From Vreelandella boliviensis LC1 (GTDB lineage Bacteria; Pseudomonadota; Gammaproteobacteria; Pseudomonadales; Halomonadaceae), in the NCBI RefSeq assembly GCF_000236035.1, contig NZ_JH393257.1, positions 1,612,787 through 1,645,724 of the forward strand: 32,938 nt of DNA. The letters are read 5' to 3'. The number at the start of each line of letters is the position of its first letter. Position 1 is the first letter of the stretch. The notes under the pieces were generated by a model, which was not told the DNA's origin, ran no database searches, and saw only the letters and a list, made by a program, of their open reading frames with translations. The position numbers and the translations under genes were made by a program. Of this stretch, positions 16,087 through 24,890 are shown piece after piece.

Positions 16087-17244
16087 ATGAGCACCGTACA
16101 CCGCGCCTACCGTTATCGGTTTTATCCCACGCCTGAACAAGCCGAACAGCTTGCTCGGACGTTTGGCAGTGTGCGGTACGTCTACAACCATTTCCTGCGC
16201 CAGCGCACCGATGCGTGGTTCGAGCGCCAAGAGCGCATGGGCTATAACGCTACCGCCAAAGCCCTCACCACCCTCAAGAAACAGCCGGAGACGGCGTTTC
16301 TGGCCGAGGTGTCCAATGTCTGCTTGCAACAGTCGCTCCGGCATCTGGATCGGGCGTTTAGCAACTTCTTCAAAGGCCAGGCGCGGTATCCCACCTTCAA
16401 GAAAAAACAGCGCAAGCAGTCAGCCACCTACATGGCCAACGGCTTTCGCTGGCGCGATGGCAAGCTTTGGCTGGCGAAGCACAAAGCCCCGCTTAACATC
16501 CGTTGGAGCCGGTATTTTACGGGTCACCCCACCAGCATTACCGTCAGCTGTGACACGGCTGGCCGTTACCACGTCAGCTTCCTGGTAGAAGAAGCCGTGA
16601 CGCCGCTGCTGGTGACACCCAAGATGGTGGGTATTGACCTGGGGCTAACCCACCGCGTCATCACCAGCCACGGTGACAAAATCCCCAATCCACGCTTTCT
16701 ACGCCGCACCGAGCGCAAGCTGGCGCGAGCGCAGCGCCGGTTGTCACGCAAGCAAAAAGGCTCCCACAACCGCGCCAAGGCGCGGCTTCGTGTGGCGAAG
16801 GTACATGCCAAGCTGGCCGATCAGCGCCGTGACGCCACCCATAAACTCTCTACGCAGCTTATTCACGAGAACCAAGTCATTGCTGCCGAGAGTTTGCAGA
16901 TTAAGAATATGGTCAAAAACCGCAAACTGGCCAAGGCCATCAGCGACGTGGGCTGGCACCAGCTCACCCAGCAATTAACGTATAAAGCAGAACGGTACGG
17001 ACGCGATTTCGTCCAGATCGACAAGTGGTATCCCAGCTCGAAACGCTGTTTTCACTGTGGTCATATCACCGACAACATGCCGCTGAACGTACGCACCTGG
17101 GACTGCCCATGCTGCGGCACCCAAGGCATTGACCGCGACGTAAACGCCGCTCGAAATATTTTGCAATCGGGCAAGGCGATGTTGGTGGGCGCTGACAAGC
17201 TCCGTCAGCACGAAAAGACTACCGCAGGGCTTGCGGGAGGTTAA
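16087..17244 (+). CDS. tnpB: TnpB, RNA-guided RuvC nuclease of IS200/IS605 type
   Basis: This is a 385-residue TnpB, close to the usual 380-410. The N-terminal helix-turn-helix-like region (MSTVHRAYRYRFYPTPEQAEQL in two runs) and the OrfB core are present. RuvC residues are Asp184 (GIDLGL), Glu268 (AAESLQIKN) and the DRD of GIDRDVNAARNIL (349-351). The zinc finger is complete: Cys321-Cys324 and Cys340-Cys343. All catalytic residues are therefore kept, and the protein is probably active. Family knowledge: TnpB uses an RNA from the element's right end to cut DNA next to a TAM, favouring retention of the element. The ribosome site is weak, as is common. The gene end runs into the omega-RNA region. 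Confidence 0.93.
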   Translation: MSTVHRAYRYRFYPTPEQAEQLARTFGSVRYVYNHFLRQRTDAWFERQERMGYNATAKALTTLKKQPETAFLAEVSNVCLQQSLRHLDRAFSNFFKGQARYPTFKKKQRKQSATYMANGFRWRDGKLWLAKHKAPLNIRWSRYFTGHPTSITVSCDTAGRYHVSFLVEEAVTPLLVTPKMVGIDLGLTHRVITSHGDKIPNPRFLRRTERKLARAQRRLSRKQKGSHNRAKARLRVAKVHAKLADQRRDATHKLSTQLIHENQVIAAESLQIKNMVKNRKLAKAISDVGWHQLTQQLTYKAERYGRDFVQIDKWYPSSKRCFHCGHITDNMPLNVRTWDCPCCGTQGIDRDVNAARNILQSGKAMLVGADKLRQHEKTTAGLAGG

Positions 17245-17361
17245 CCCTGTGGAGCTTGTGTAAGTCCTGAGGTGCCATCACTAAGGGCAACGGGCTGCGA
17301 AGCAGGAACCTGGAAGGCGACAACCAGGAATCACCGTCCTTCAGGGCGGTGAGGAGGTCAA
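17200..17361 (+). ncRNA. Putative omega-RNA (reRNA) of the tnpB element
   Basis: From the tnpB 3' end to TCAA the sequence is rich in nested complementary stretches: CCTGG/CCAGG around 17309-17327 and the terminal stem CACCGTCC-TTCA-GGGCGGTG at 17332-17351. This layout is that of guide RNAs made from right ends of IS605-type elements. The guide would be the first 16-20 bases after 17361, inside the flanking gene remnant. The 5' end is approximate, since omega-RNAs usually overlap the tnpB coding end. Confidence 0.6.
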
Positions 17362-17723
17362 ACATGCGTTTATCTGCCAGCATTCTGAACTCATCCAAGC
17401 TGGTGACTTCTTGCATATAAGCCGATCCATAACTGACCTCTGCCTTTTTGAATCCATTAAGGTGCATATGGTGAATGGTTACTGCAATGATCTTAAAAAA
17501 GGGATTTTGGGCGTCCGACTCAATACCACCATTGGCTTTGGCGACGACACTGCCTGCCGTATCGGAAATGTAATGGTGGAAACGGCCTAAGGCACTGGCA
17601 TTCTTGAAGTCGATGACGATGGTTTCATCGGCATCGGTGATCTCAAATGACGATTGAAAAACAAAATGCCCACCGGTCAAAGAAGGGGCGTTGATGACTT
17701 TTGTCGGTTGCGTTTTTTTTCAT
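17362..17723 (-). pseudogene. Remnant of an unrecognised gene, frameshifted near the start and cut by the tnpB element
   Basis: On the minus strand an ATG at 17723-17721 is followed by eight A residues. In that frame translation stops after about 26 codons. If one A is removed, the ATG joins the long frame beginning KKTQPTKVINAPSL and continuing TGGHFVFQSSFEITDADETIVIDFKNAS for about 120 codons until the tnpB element right end near 17361. The open frame below that point is element sequence. A TTG at 17680 could be a start but lacks a ribosome site. I do not recognise the family. Either this is a dead fragment, or the A-run is a phase-variable or slippery site, or it is a sequencing error. Confidence 0.55.
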
Positions 17724-17808
17724 AAACCTAGCGATTGCCCAGTTAATTGTAACCAGCTAGGAATTTAGCTTGAACCGATTAGGCATGTAATCAGGCGACA
17801 TGACGAAT

Positions 17809-17829
17809 GCCACCTATTCTGGAGGTGGC
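17809..17829. other. Stem-loop in gene-poor spacer
   Basis: GCCACCT and AGGTGGC pair around the loop ATTCTGG. It lies in the 270-bp spacer between the gene remnant and the membrane protein gene. The same spacer has a 7-bp inverted pair CTGTCTG (17854-17860) / CAGACAG (17904-17910). These could be leftovers of a mobile element or transcription signals; nothing else is seen there. Confidence 0.35.
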
Positions 17830-17951
17830 GTCGAATCAGCAAAATACGAGGTTCTGTCTGATCCGCTTTTTTTGCAGCTCTCTGAGCCTGTACAGATAAA
17901 CGGCAGACAGGCATAGTCAGTAAGTTAGTTTGAAGGCTAACGAAGTTGTTT

Positions 17952-17967
17952 TCACCTAACTAGGTGA
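17952..17967. promoter_or_regulatory. Inverted repeat TCACCTA-AC-TAGGTGA upstream of membrane protein gene
   Basis: A perfect inverted repeat with 7-bp arms and a 2-base centre ends 27 bases before the ATG at 17995. Its symmetry and position fit an operator for a dimeric regulator that controls the gene downstream. No regulator is identified. Confidence 0.4.
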
Positions 17968-17994
17968 GTTTTCGTTCAAGAGGTGTCTGTTAAT

Positions 17995-18662
17995 ATGCTG
18001 ATATATGTTGTTTTTTTGATGATCTTTGTGGGCGTAACCGCTGCTCTATATCAGGTGTATGAAATTCATTACAACATCAACGTCGGCAATGATAAAAAGT
18101 TGTCGAAGGCTGATAAAAGCCACTTACAAGCGCTTTCTGACCAAGCCAAAACCGCCACGCAAGCCCATGCCCGGTCAGACTTTGATCAAGCGGCAGCCGA
18201 TGCTTTGGGACCTAATCTCGATCGGGATATCGCGCTGAAGGCGTTTGCTGAAGAGGAAAAAGGGGTCTACGCGATCCCGTTATTGCGCCGCAAAGCGCGG
18301 TTGCGTTTTAACGGCGATAGCTGTGTGAATAAAAGCAGTGCTAATAAAAGTAGTACGAATATAAGCAGCGTAAAAGTGCGCCACTTGCCGTTTTGGAAAA
18401 CAACGCTGCCACGTATCAATATACGCGCAGCGTTGATTACGCTGGTTATTTTGAACTGTTTCTGGGTGCAGCTATTGGCTGCCATGAGTGTTTATACGCT
18501 GGGTTACCCAGTGTCGACGCCTTGGCTGGCTTGGCTAAACGACCCCATGGCAGTGATGCTGATGATTTACGCTTTTATCGTTACGTCACTGCTTATTTCG
18601 ACGTTTGATCGATATATGCACGACCTCTATCAACTCGGCAAGCTGTTTAAGAAAAAAGCTGT

Positions 18663-18666
<4 letters not shown>
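17995..18666 (+). CDS. Unrecognised membrane protein
   Basis: I do not recognise this 223-residue protein. It has an N-terminal membrane helix (about 2-20), a hydrophilic central region (about 25-135) rich in Ala, Lys and Asp, then two helices (about 142-165 and 180-201) and a basic C-terminus ending KKKAV. The ATG at 17995 is chosen because AAGAGGTG lies at 17978-17985; the open frame starts 4 codons earlier with GTG. The central region holds three 15-bp repeats coding for NKSSA, NKSST and NISSV. The 3' end overlaps the znuA stop by 4 bp in convergent orientation. Whether it belongs to the zinc island is unclear. Confidence 0.7.
18328..18372 (+). repeat. Three in-frame 15-bp repeats in membrane protein gene
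   Basis: Units at 18328-18342, 18343-18357 and 18358-18372 encode NKSSA, NKSST and NISSV. They are imperfect at DNA level, so an older duplication followed by drift is likely. Confidence 0.75.
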
Positions 18667-19808
<1,142 letters not shown>

Positions 19809-19886
19809 GGGGTTCTCCTGATAAAAAGACAGTTAATGGTTAATAAACGCAACAGTGTGTCGAGGCTCGCCTATATTTCACTCATA

Positions 19887-19901
19887 TGTTATAACATAAC
19901 A
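19887..19901. promoter_or_regulatory. Zur box in the znuA-znuC divergent promoter
   Basis: TGTTAT-AAC-ATAACA is a perfect inverted repeat with 6-bp arms, 17 bases before the znuC start and 78 bases before znuA. It matches the general gammaproteobacterial Zur operator pattern (GTTATA..TATAAC type). Zinc-loaded Zur would repress both directions. The zur gene itself is not in the window. Confidence 0.85.
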
Positions 19902-19917
19902 AATACGCCAAGAGTGA

Positions 19918-20670
19918 ATGTTAACCATGCGGCTTGCTCACCCTCCTGATAGCGATGCGATTCTGAGCGTCCGCCAACTGGGCGTTCGCTTCGGTGGCCA
20001 ACAGATTCTTGAGAACATCAATCTCGACTTATATCGACAGCAGGTGGTGACCCTGATTGGCCCCAACGGCTCGGGGAAATCCACGCTGGTGAAAACGCTG
20101 ATCGGTGCGGTCACGCCGACCTCGGGGCAGGTGACCATCGCCCCCCAGCAGCGTATCGGCTATGTGCCGCAGCGGCTGCACTTGGATCCCACCTTGCCCA
20201 TGACGGTCAAGCGCTTTATCAACTTGCCGCGGCGCCATCCGCGTCGTGATGTACACAAGGCGCTGGAAGATGCCGGTGCCGAGGCGCTGACTCATGCGGC
20301 GATGAGCGAACTCTCGGGCGGCCAGTTTCAACGTGTGCTGTTGGCTCGGGCGCTGCTGGTAAAGCCCGACATTCTGATTCTCGATGAGGCGACCCAAGGG
20401 CTCGATCACCGCGGTACGGCTGCGTTCTATCAGCATATCGAAAGCGTACGCCACGCTTACGGCTGCGCTGTGTTGATGGTCAGTCATGATCTCCACGTCG
20501 TTATGCGCACCGCCGATCATGTGCTGTGCCTGAATCGGGTTATTTGTTGCCAAGGTGAACCCGAGCACGTTGCCTCATCACCGCATTATCAGGCGCTGTT
20601 TGGCGACCAGACCGCCCAGACATTGGCGCTCTATCGCCACCATCATCAGGAGGCAGCCAATGTTGGATGA
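19918..20670 (+). CDS. znuC: ZnuC, ATPase of the zinc ABC importer
   Basis: This 250-residue cytoplasmic ABC ATPase powers zinc import. Walker A is GPNGSGKST, the Q-loop region is YVPQRLHLD, the signature is LSGGQFQR, Walker B is ILILDEATQGLD and the switch His lies in VSHDLHVV. The C-terminus ends with a His-rich tail (YRHHHQEA), as in other ZnuC proteins. ATG 19918 is assumed; ATG 19927 is a second option and neither has a strong ribosome site, with the Zur box directly upstream. The znuB start lies inside the last codons, so the two genes are translationally coupled. Confidence 0.94.
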   Translation: MLTMRLAHPPDSDAILSVRQLGVRFGGQQILENINLDLYRQQVVTLIGPNGSGKSTLVKTLIGAVTPTSGQVTIAPQQRIGYVPQRLHLDPTLPMTVKRFINLPRRHPRRDVHKALEDAGAEALTHAAMSELSGGQFQRVLLARALLVKPDILILDEATQGLDHRGTAAFYQHIESVRHAYGCAVLMVSHDLHVVMRTADHVLCLNRVICCQGEPEHVASSPHYQALFGDQTAQTLALYRHHHQEAANVG

Positions 20671-21469
20671 TTTTATGTGGCGTGCGCTGTTCGCTGGGGT
20701 GCTGGTGGCGATGGCGGCTGCTCCGTTGGGGTGTTTCGTGGTGTGGCGGCGCATGGCCTACTTCGGTGATGCGACGGCGCATGCCGCCATTCTGGGCGTC
20801 GCATTAGCGCTGTTACTGAACGTCTCCATTTTCTTGGGGGTGCTGACGGTCGCCCTGGTGATGGCAGGCTGTGTGTCGCTACTTAGCGGACGCGGCTATG
20901 CCATGGATACCCTGCTCGGGGTGATGGCGCACTCGGCCTTGGCGGTTGGCCTGGTGGCCGTGTCGTTTCTTGCCGGGGTGCGTATTGATCTCAATGCTTA
21001 TCTGTTTGGCGATATTTTGGCTGTCGGAAAAAGCGATCTTTGGATCATCGGCGGCGGTGTAGCGCTGGTGTTAATACTGCTTTTCTGGCGCTGGTCATCC
21101 TTATTGACCGCGACGTTAAGCGACGAGCTTGCCCATGCCAGCGGCCTCCACCCGCGCCGCGAACAGCTGGTGCTCACCCTGGCGCTGGCGCTGGTCGTCG
21201 CCGTGGCGCTAAAAGTGGTGGGTGTACTGCTGATTGCCGCGTTGCTGATTATCCCGGCGGCCACGGCGCGCCCGTTTTGCCGCACGCCAGAAGTCATGGC
21301 GATGGTGGCCGCTGGGGTCGCCATGCTGGCGGTGACGGCGGGGCTTAGAGCTGCCTATGTGATGGATACGCCGACCGGGCCAACGATCGTCACGCTCGCC
21401 GCTGTGCTGTTTACCCTGGCGACGGTCACGACACAAAGCTGGCGCTTCTTGCGTCAGCGGATTCAATGA
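20660..21469 (+). CDS. znuB: ZnuB, permease of the zinc ABC importer
   Basis: This is a 269-residue ABC-3 family membrane permease. The ATG at 20660 is set by AGGAGG at 20648-20653; the longer open frame from 20555 is the other reading of znuC and should be ignored. About eight membrane helices are visible, with family features such as GCFVVWRRMAYFGDATAHAAILGVAL (in two runs, about residues 20-45) and the KVVGVLLIAALLIIPAATA segment. It forms the channel that passes zinc from ZnuA, driven by ZnuC. It overlaps znuC by 11 bp, and the next gene's longest frame begins at its stop codon. Confidence 0.95.
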   Translation: MLDDFMWRALFAGVLVAMAAAPLGCFVVWRRMAYFGDATAHAAILGVALALLLNVSIFLGVLTVALVMAGCVSLLSGRGYAMDTLLGVMAHSALAVGLVAVSFLAGVRIDLNAYLFGDILAVGKSDLWIIGGGVALVLILLFWRWSSLLTATLSDELAHASGLHPRREQLVLTLALALVVAVALKVVGVLLIAALLIIPAATARPFCRTPEVMAMVAAGVAMLAVTAGLRAAYVMDTPTGPTIVTLAAVLFTLATVTTQSWRFLRQRIQ

Positions 21470-21501
21470 CGGCTATCTCAACAACGCTTATGGAGTCATT
21501 T

Positions 21502-22164
21502 ATGTCTTCGCTTATGTCTTCGCCACCCGCTACTCATTGGGCGTTGCCAGACCATGCCGCCGGTGATAATGACATCAGCGTGCTGCCGCGCATCTTTGAA
21601 GACGCTATTAACATCGCGATCTTCCAGCGCCCACTGCCCGCCGATATTGCCTTTAGCGCCCAGGCGCAGTGCCAAACGGATCGCGCCTGGCAATATAGTT
21701 GGCTTGGCCATCCCGATGAAGCCTTCACCGCTGACTTGCTTCGCCATCTGCCCGCCCCGGAGGCGGCCACCCCGCTGGTTGAGGACATGGCGACGATCGC
21801 CGAAGCGATCGCCTTTCTGTTTGATACCCAGACCGTCGGCATCCGCGTGCGCCTGCTGACGAGCGCCATGTGCCCGCGCTTTCACTGCGATAACCTCCCG
21901 GTGCGCATGGTCACTACCTATGTCGGCCCAGGCAGCGAATGGCTGCCAGAGCACGCCGTTAACCGTGCGGGACTGGGCGCGCCGCACCCCGACCGGCCCG
22001 ATATCGCAACCGACACCAGCGCTATTCAGCGCCTTGCGCCGGGCGATATCGCGTTACTCAAAGGGAGCGGCTGGGTGGGCTGCGAAGAGCGGGGGTTAGT
22101 GCATAGAAGCCCTGCGTTGGATGGCGAAGGCAAGCGGCTGCTGATGAGTATTGATCCTGCTTAG
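21502..22164 (+). CDS. DUF1826 family protein, zinc-island associated
   Basis: The protein (about 220 aa) matches the DUF1826 family, whose members are repeatedly found in Zur-controlled clusters; their biochemical function is not known to me. Visible features are an ICP-like motif CPRFHCDNLPVRMVTTY (Cys and His close together, possible metal ligands), a GPGSEWLPE turn and a C-terminal GDIALLKGSGWVGCEERGLVHRSP stretch, the last resembling a cupin-like or oxygenase-like barrel edge. I prefer ATG 21502 because GGAG lies 6 bases upstream; ATG 21466 overlaps the znuB stop as ATGA and would add 12 residues by coupling. It is co-transcribed with znuCB and so presumably expressed in zinc starvation. 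Confidence 0.8.
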   Translation: MSSLMSSPPATHWALPDHAAGDNDISVLPRIFEDAINIAIFQRPLPADIAFSAQAQCQTDRAWQYSWLGHPDEAFTADLLRHLPAPEAATPLVEDMATIAEAIAFLFDTQTVGIRVRLLTSAMCPRFHCDNLPVRMVTTYVGPGSEWLPEHAVNRAGLGAPHPDRPDIATDTSAIQRLAPGDIALLKGSGWVGCEERGLVHRSPALDGEGKRLLMSIDPA

Positions 22165-22223
22165 GCATTCCTGATAAGGACTGTCATGGCACCCAGGGGC
22201 TTCATAGGGTTAGTCAGATGTTA

Positions 22224-22238
22224 TGTTATAATGTAACA
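22224..22238. promoter_or_regulatory. Zur box upstream of cysS
   Basis: TGTTATAATGTAACA, extended to 22223-22240, agrees at 15 of 18 positions with the corresponding stretch of the znu box (19886-19903). It lies 63 bases before the cysS start and likely controls the cysS-flavoprotein-permease-thrS operon. Confidence 0.8.
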
Positions 22239-22301
22239 ATATTGGGTTGATGATCTTGAATCGCCCAACCACCGCTCGCTTATGCCCACCGTGGAGACAC
22301 C

Positions 22302-23753
22302 ATGACCGCGATGATTCGCCTCTATAACACGCTGACGCGCGCTAAAGAGCCGCTTCGCACCGAACGCCCCGACCGGGTGACCCTGTATGTCTGTGGCCCC
22401 ACGGTATACAACTTTGCGCATATTGGTAACGCCCGCCCGGCGGTGATTTTTGACGTACTGGCGCGCTTGTTAAGGTATGACTATCCCGAGGTTGTCTACG
22501 CGCGCAATTTTACCGACGTGGATGACAAGATTAATGCCGCCGCAGCAGACGCAGGCGTGCCGATTGGTGCGATCACCGAGCGCTATATTGAGGCCTACCA
22601 CCAGGATATGCAGGCGCTGGACGTACGGCCACCGGATATAGAGCCCCGGGTGACCGCGCATATCCCTGACATTATCCAACTGATCGGCACATTAATCACC
22701 CGCGGCCATGCCTATGTAGCCCAGGGCCATGTGCTATTTGATGTGGCCTCTTACCCAGCGTACGGGGCGCTGTCGGGTCGCCGCCCAGAGGACATGCTGG
22801 CCGGCGCCCGGGTCGAAGTCGCCCCCTACAAGCGTAACCCGCTTGATTTCGTACTCTGGAAACCGTCAACGCCGGCAATGCCCGGCTGGGAAAGCCCCTG
22901 GGGCCGCGGGCGGCCGGGTTGGCACGTGGAGTGCACGGCGATGATCGGCCAGCACCTGGGGCCTACCATTGATATTCACGGCGGCGGTCAGGATCTGATC
23001 TTTCCCCACCACGAAAATGAAATTGCCCAGGGCACCTGCGCCCACGGCGCGCTTTACTGCCATACCTGGGTGCACAATAGCTTTATTACCGTCGAAGGGC
23101 AGAAAATGTCCAAGTCCCTCGGCAACGTACTGCTGGTGCGCGATCTGCTCAGCCAGGCGCCTGGTGAGGCGGTTCGCTTTGCACTGCTGGCGACCCACTA
23201 CCGCCATCCGCTGGACTGGAACCCTCGGCGGTTGGCCCAGGCGCGGCAAACCCTGGCGCGCTGGTACCGCCGCTTAGCCGCGGCCACTGGGGATGAGCAG
23301 GCTGAAGGGGAGCAGATTGCACGGGAGCAGGGGGGAAAGGAGAGCGTAGCGCCGGATGCCGAAGTGCTGGACGCGCTGCGCGATGACCTCAATGTGCCCC
23401 GCGTGATCAGCCGTCTGCACGCGCTATCAAGCGCCATTGGCGACGCTACCAACAAAGAAGAGGCGCGCTTAGCCGCCCAACGGCTGCGTGCCTCTGCCGC
23501 GTTGGTCGGCTTGTTACAGCAACCGCCAGCAAGCGCCTTAAACGCCCTGCGGGAAATGCCGGCTCATGCCTCGCCACAACGGCTGCCCGCCAGCAGGGTG
23601 GCGGCGCTGGTAGCAGAACGCCATCAGGCCCGCCTGCAACGTGATTTTGCCCAGGCAGATGCCCTGCGCCAGACCCTTGAAGCGGCTGGCGTGGAGATCC
23701 ACGACACCCCACAGGGCACCCAGTGGCAGTTCGCTGACGAGGTGACGGTATGA
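22302..23753 (+). CDS. cysS: Cysteinyl-tRNA synthetase, Zur-linked paralog
   Basis: CysRS charges tRNA-Cys. The 483-residue protein has the HIGH-type motif HIGN (40-43) and KMSKS (268-272). The four zinc ligands of E. coli CysRS are all kept: Cys31, Cys211, His236 and Glu240. The start has GGAGA upstream. Because it follows a Zur-like box and lies among other zinc-related paralogs, I infer it is a second copy induced in zinc starvation, with a housekeeping cysS elsewhere. Since the zinc site is intact, it is not a zinc-free version; it may bind zinc more tightly or simply raise enzyme level. The flavoprotein gene follows after 15 bp. Confidence 0.93.
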   Translation: MTAMIRLYNTLTRAKEPLRTERPDRVTLYVCGPTVYNFAHIGNARPAVIFDVLARLLRYDYPEVVYARNFTDVDDKINAAAADAGVPIGAITERYIEAYHQDMQALDVRPPDIEPRVTAHIPDIIQLIGTLITRGHAYVAQGHVLFDVASYPAYGALSGRRPEDMLAGARVEVAPYKRNPLDFVLWKPSTPAMPGWESPWGRGRPGWHVECTAMIGQHLGPTIDIHGGGQDLIFPHHENEIAQGTCAHGALYCHTWVHNSFITVEGQKMSKSLGNVLLVRDLLSQAPGEAVRFALLATHYRHPLDWNPRRLAQARQTLARWYRRLAAATGDEQAEGEQIAREQGGKESVAPDAEVLDALRDDLNVPRVISRLHALSSAIGDATNKEEARLAAQRLRASAALVGLLQQPPASALNALREMPAHASPQRLPASRVAALVAERHQARLQRDFAQADALRQTLEAAGVEIHDTPQGTQWQFADEVTV

Positions 23754-23768
23754 GGAGGGAGGCGCGTA

Positions 23769-24890
23769 ATGCAACACTATGATGTGATTATCGTCGGGGC
23801 GGGCCCGGCCGGGGTCGGTTTGGCCACCCTGCTGGCAAAACTGCCCGATCTCGATTACGTACTGCTGGAAGGTGGGCGCATCGGCGAGTCGCTGCGCCGC
23901 TGGCCCGCGCAAACGCGTTTTATCACCCCCTCTTTCTACAGCAACCCCTTCGGCCTGGCCGATCTCAACGCCGTGGATGCACTAAGTTCGCCCGCACTCT
24001 ATTGCGGTGTAGAACACCCCAGCGGCGCCCAGTACGCCGACTATTTAAGCTTTATTGCCCAGCAGCACGAGCTACCCATCCGCGAAGGCTGGCAAGTACA
24101 GCAGGTAGCGCCTGCAGCAGACGGCGGCTTTATCGTCAGTGGCGAACAGGGCGAGCTGCATACCCGCTTTCTGGTGTGGGCCACCGGCGAGTATCAGTTC
24201 CCCGCGCTGGCGCCATTCCCCGGGGCGAGTTGGTGTCCCCACTATGCCGAAGTGGAAAACTGGGCAGACTTCACCGCCCCCCGCTATACGGTGATCGGCG
24301 GCTATGAAAGTGGCGTCGATGCAGCGGTTAACCTGGTGCAGCTGGGGCGCTCGGTGCGCCTGCTGGCGCGCAAATCCTCCTGGGATCCCAGCAGCCCCCA
24401 CGACCCCAGCCTGTCGCTGTCGCCCTACACCCGTGGCCGTCTGAATGAGGCGGTCAACACCGGGCGGCTGGAGATTGTCTTCGGCGCGGATATTGTCGAA
24501 GTCGTGGCCAATGCGGACAGCGGTTTTAGCATTCACGCCGCCGATGGTCGTCAGTGGGTCTGCGAACAGCCGCCGATTTTAGGCACCGGCTTTCTCCGCG
24601 GCGGTGGCGCCACCCAGATCGATGCGTGGTGGGAGTGGGATGCGAAAGGGCAGGTAATGCTCACCGAGCTGGACGAGTCCACCCTAACGCCAGGGCTGTT
24701 TTTAGTCGGCCCCCAGGTGCGTCACGACCCGCAAATCTACTGCTTTGTTTACAAGTTTCGCCAGCGCTTCAGCATGATCGCCACCTGTTTGGCCGAGCGC
24801 CTGGACATTGATGCCTGGGTATTGGAAGCGGATAACCAAGTGTGGGGCGCGTTCGGTAATCAAGAGTGCTGCGAGGACTGCCAATGCTGA
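23769..24890 (+). CDS. FAD/NAD(P)-binding flavoprotein (CzcO/ArsO/YpdA-like) with C-terminal Cys tail
   Basis: This 373-residue protein has two dinucleotide-binding sites: GAGPAG (10-15) for FAD and GGYESG (177-182) for NAD(P), with the ATG motif ATGEYQFP (138-145). The RWPAQTRFITPSFYSNPFGLADLNA region (in runs, 44-68) resembles CzcO-, ArsO- and YpdA-type flavoproteins, which are found near metal- or thiol-related genes. The last eight residues, ECCEDCQC, form a CCxxCxC motif (Cys367, 368, 371, 373) that could bind a metal or act as a redox relay. The substrate is unknown. The permease start codon lies inside the last codons (7-bp overlap), so the two are co-translated within the putative Zur operon. 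Confidence 0.8.
   Translation: MQHYDVIIVGAGPAGVGLATLLAKLPDLDYVLLEGGRIGESLRRWPAQTRFITPSFYSNPFGLADLNAVDALSSPALYCGVEHPSGAQYADYLSFIAQQHELPIREGWQVQQVAPAADGGFIVSGEQGELHTRFLVWATGEYQFPALAPFPGASWCPHYAEVENWADFTAPRYTVIGGYESGVDAAVNLVQLGRSVRLLARKSSWDPSSPHDPSLSLSPYTRGRLNEAVNTGRLEIVFGADIVEVVANADSGFSIHAADGRQWVCEQPPILGTGFLRGGGATQIDAWWEWDAKGQVMLTELDESTLTPGLFLVGPQVRHDPQIYCFVYKFRQRFSMIATCLAERLDIDAWVLEADNQVWGAFGNQECCEDCQC

Larger units (their letters stand above)
15983..17361 (+). mobile_element. Solo IS200/IS605-type tnpB element (boundaries inferred)
   Basis: The element consists of tnpB without an adjacent Y1 transposase tnpA. The right end is well marked by the hairpin at 17332-17351 followed by GAGGAGG and TCAA (17358-17361), as at the right ends of IS200/IS605 elements. 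The left end is inferred: TTGAT at 15978-15982 matches a known target/TAM type in this group (ISDra2), and a stem-loop begins 16 bases later. Boundaries to within about 20 bp are uncertain on the left. The element would depend on a TnpA acting in trans. Confidence 0.6.

Noticed and set aside
16081..17211. Several minus-strand open frames across tnpB
   Set aside because: TnpB is complete with all motifs on the plus strand; the others have no recognisable features or ribosome sites.
17219..17361. 3' part of the minus-strand frame ending at 17219 as coding sequence
   Set aside because: This part lies within the right end and omega-RNA of the tnpB element, so its translation is fortuitous.
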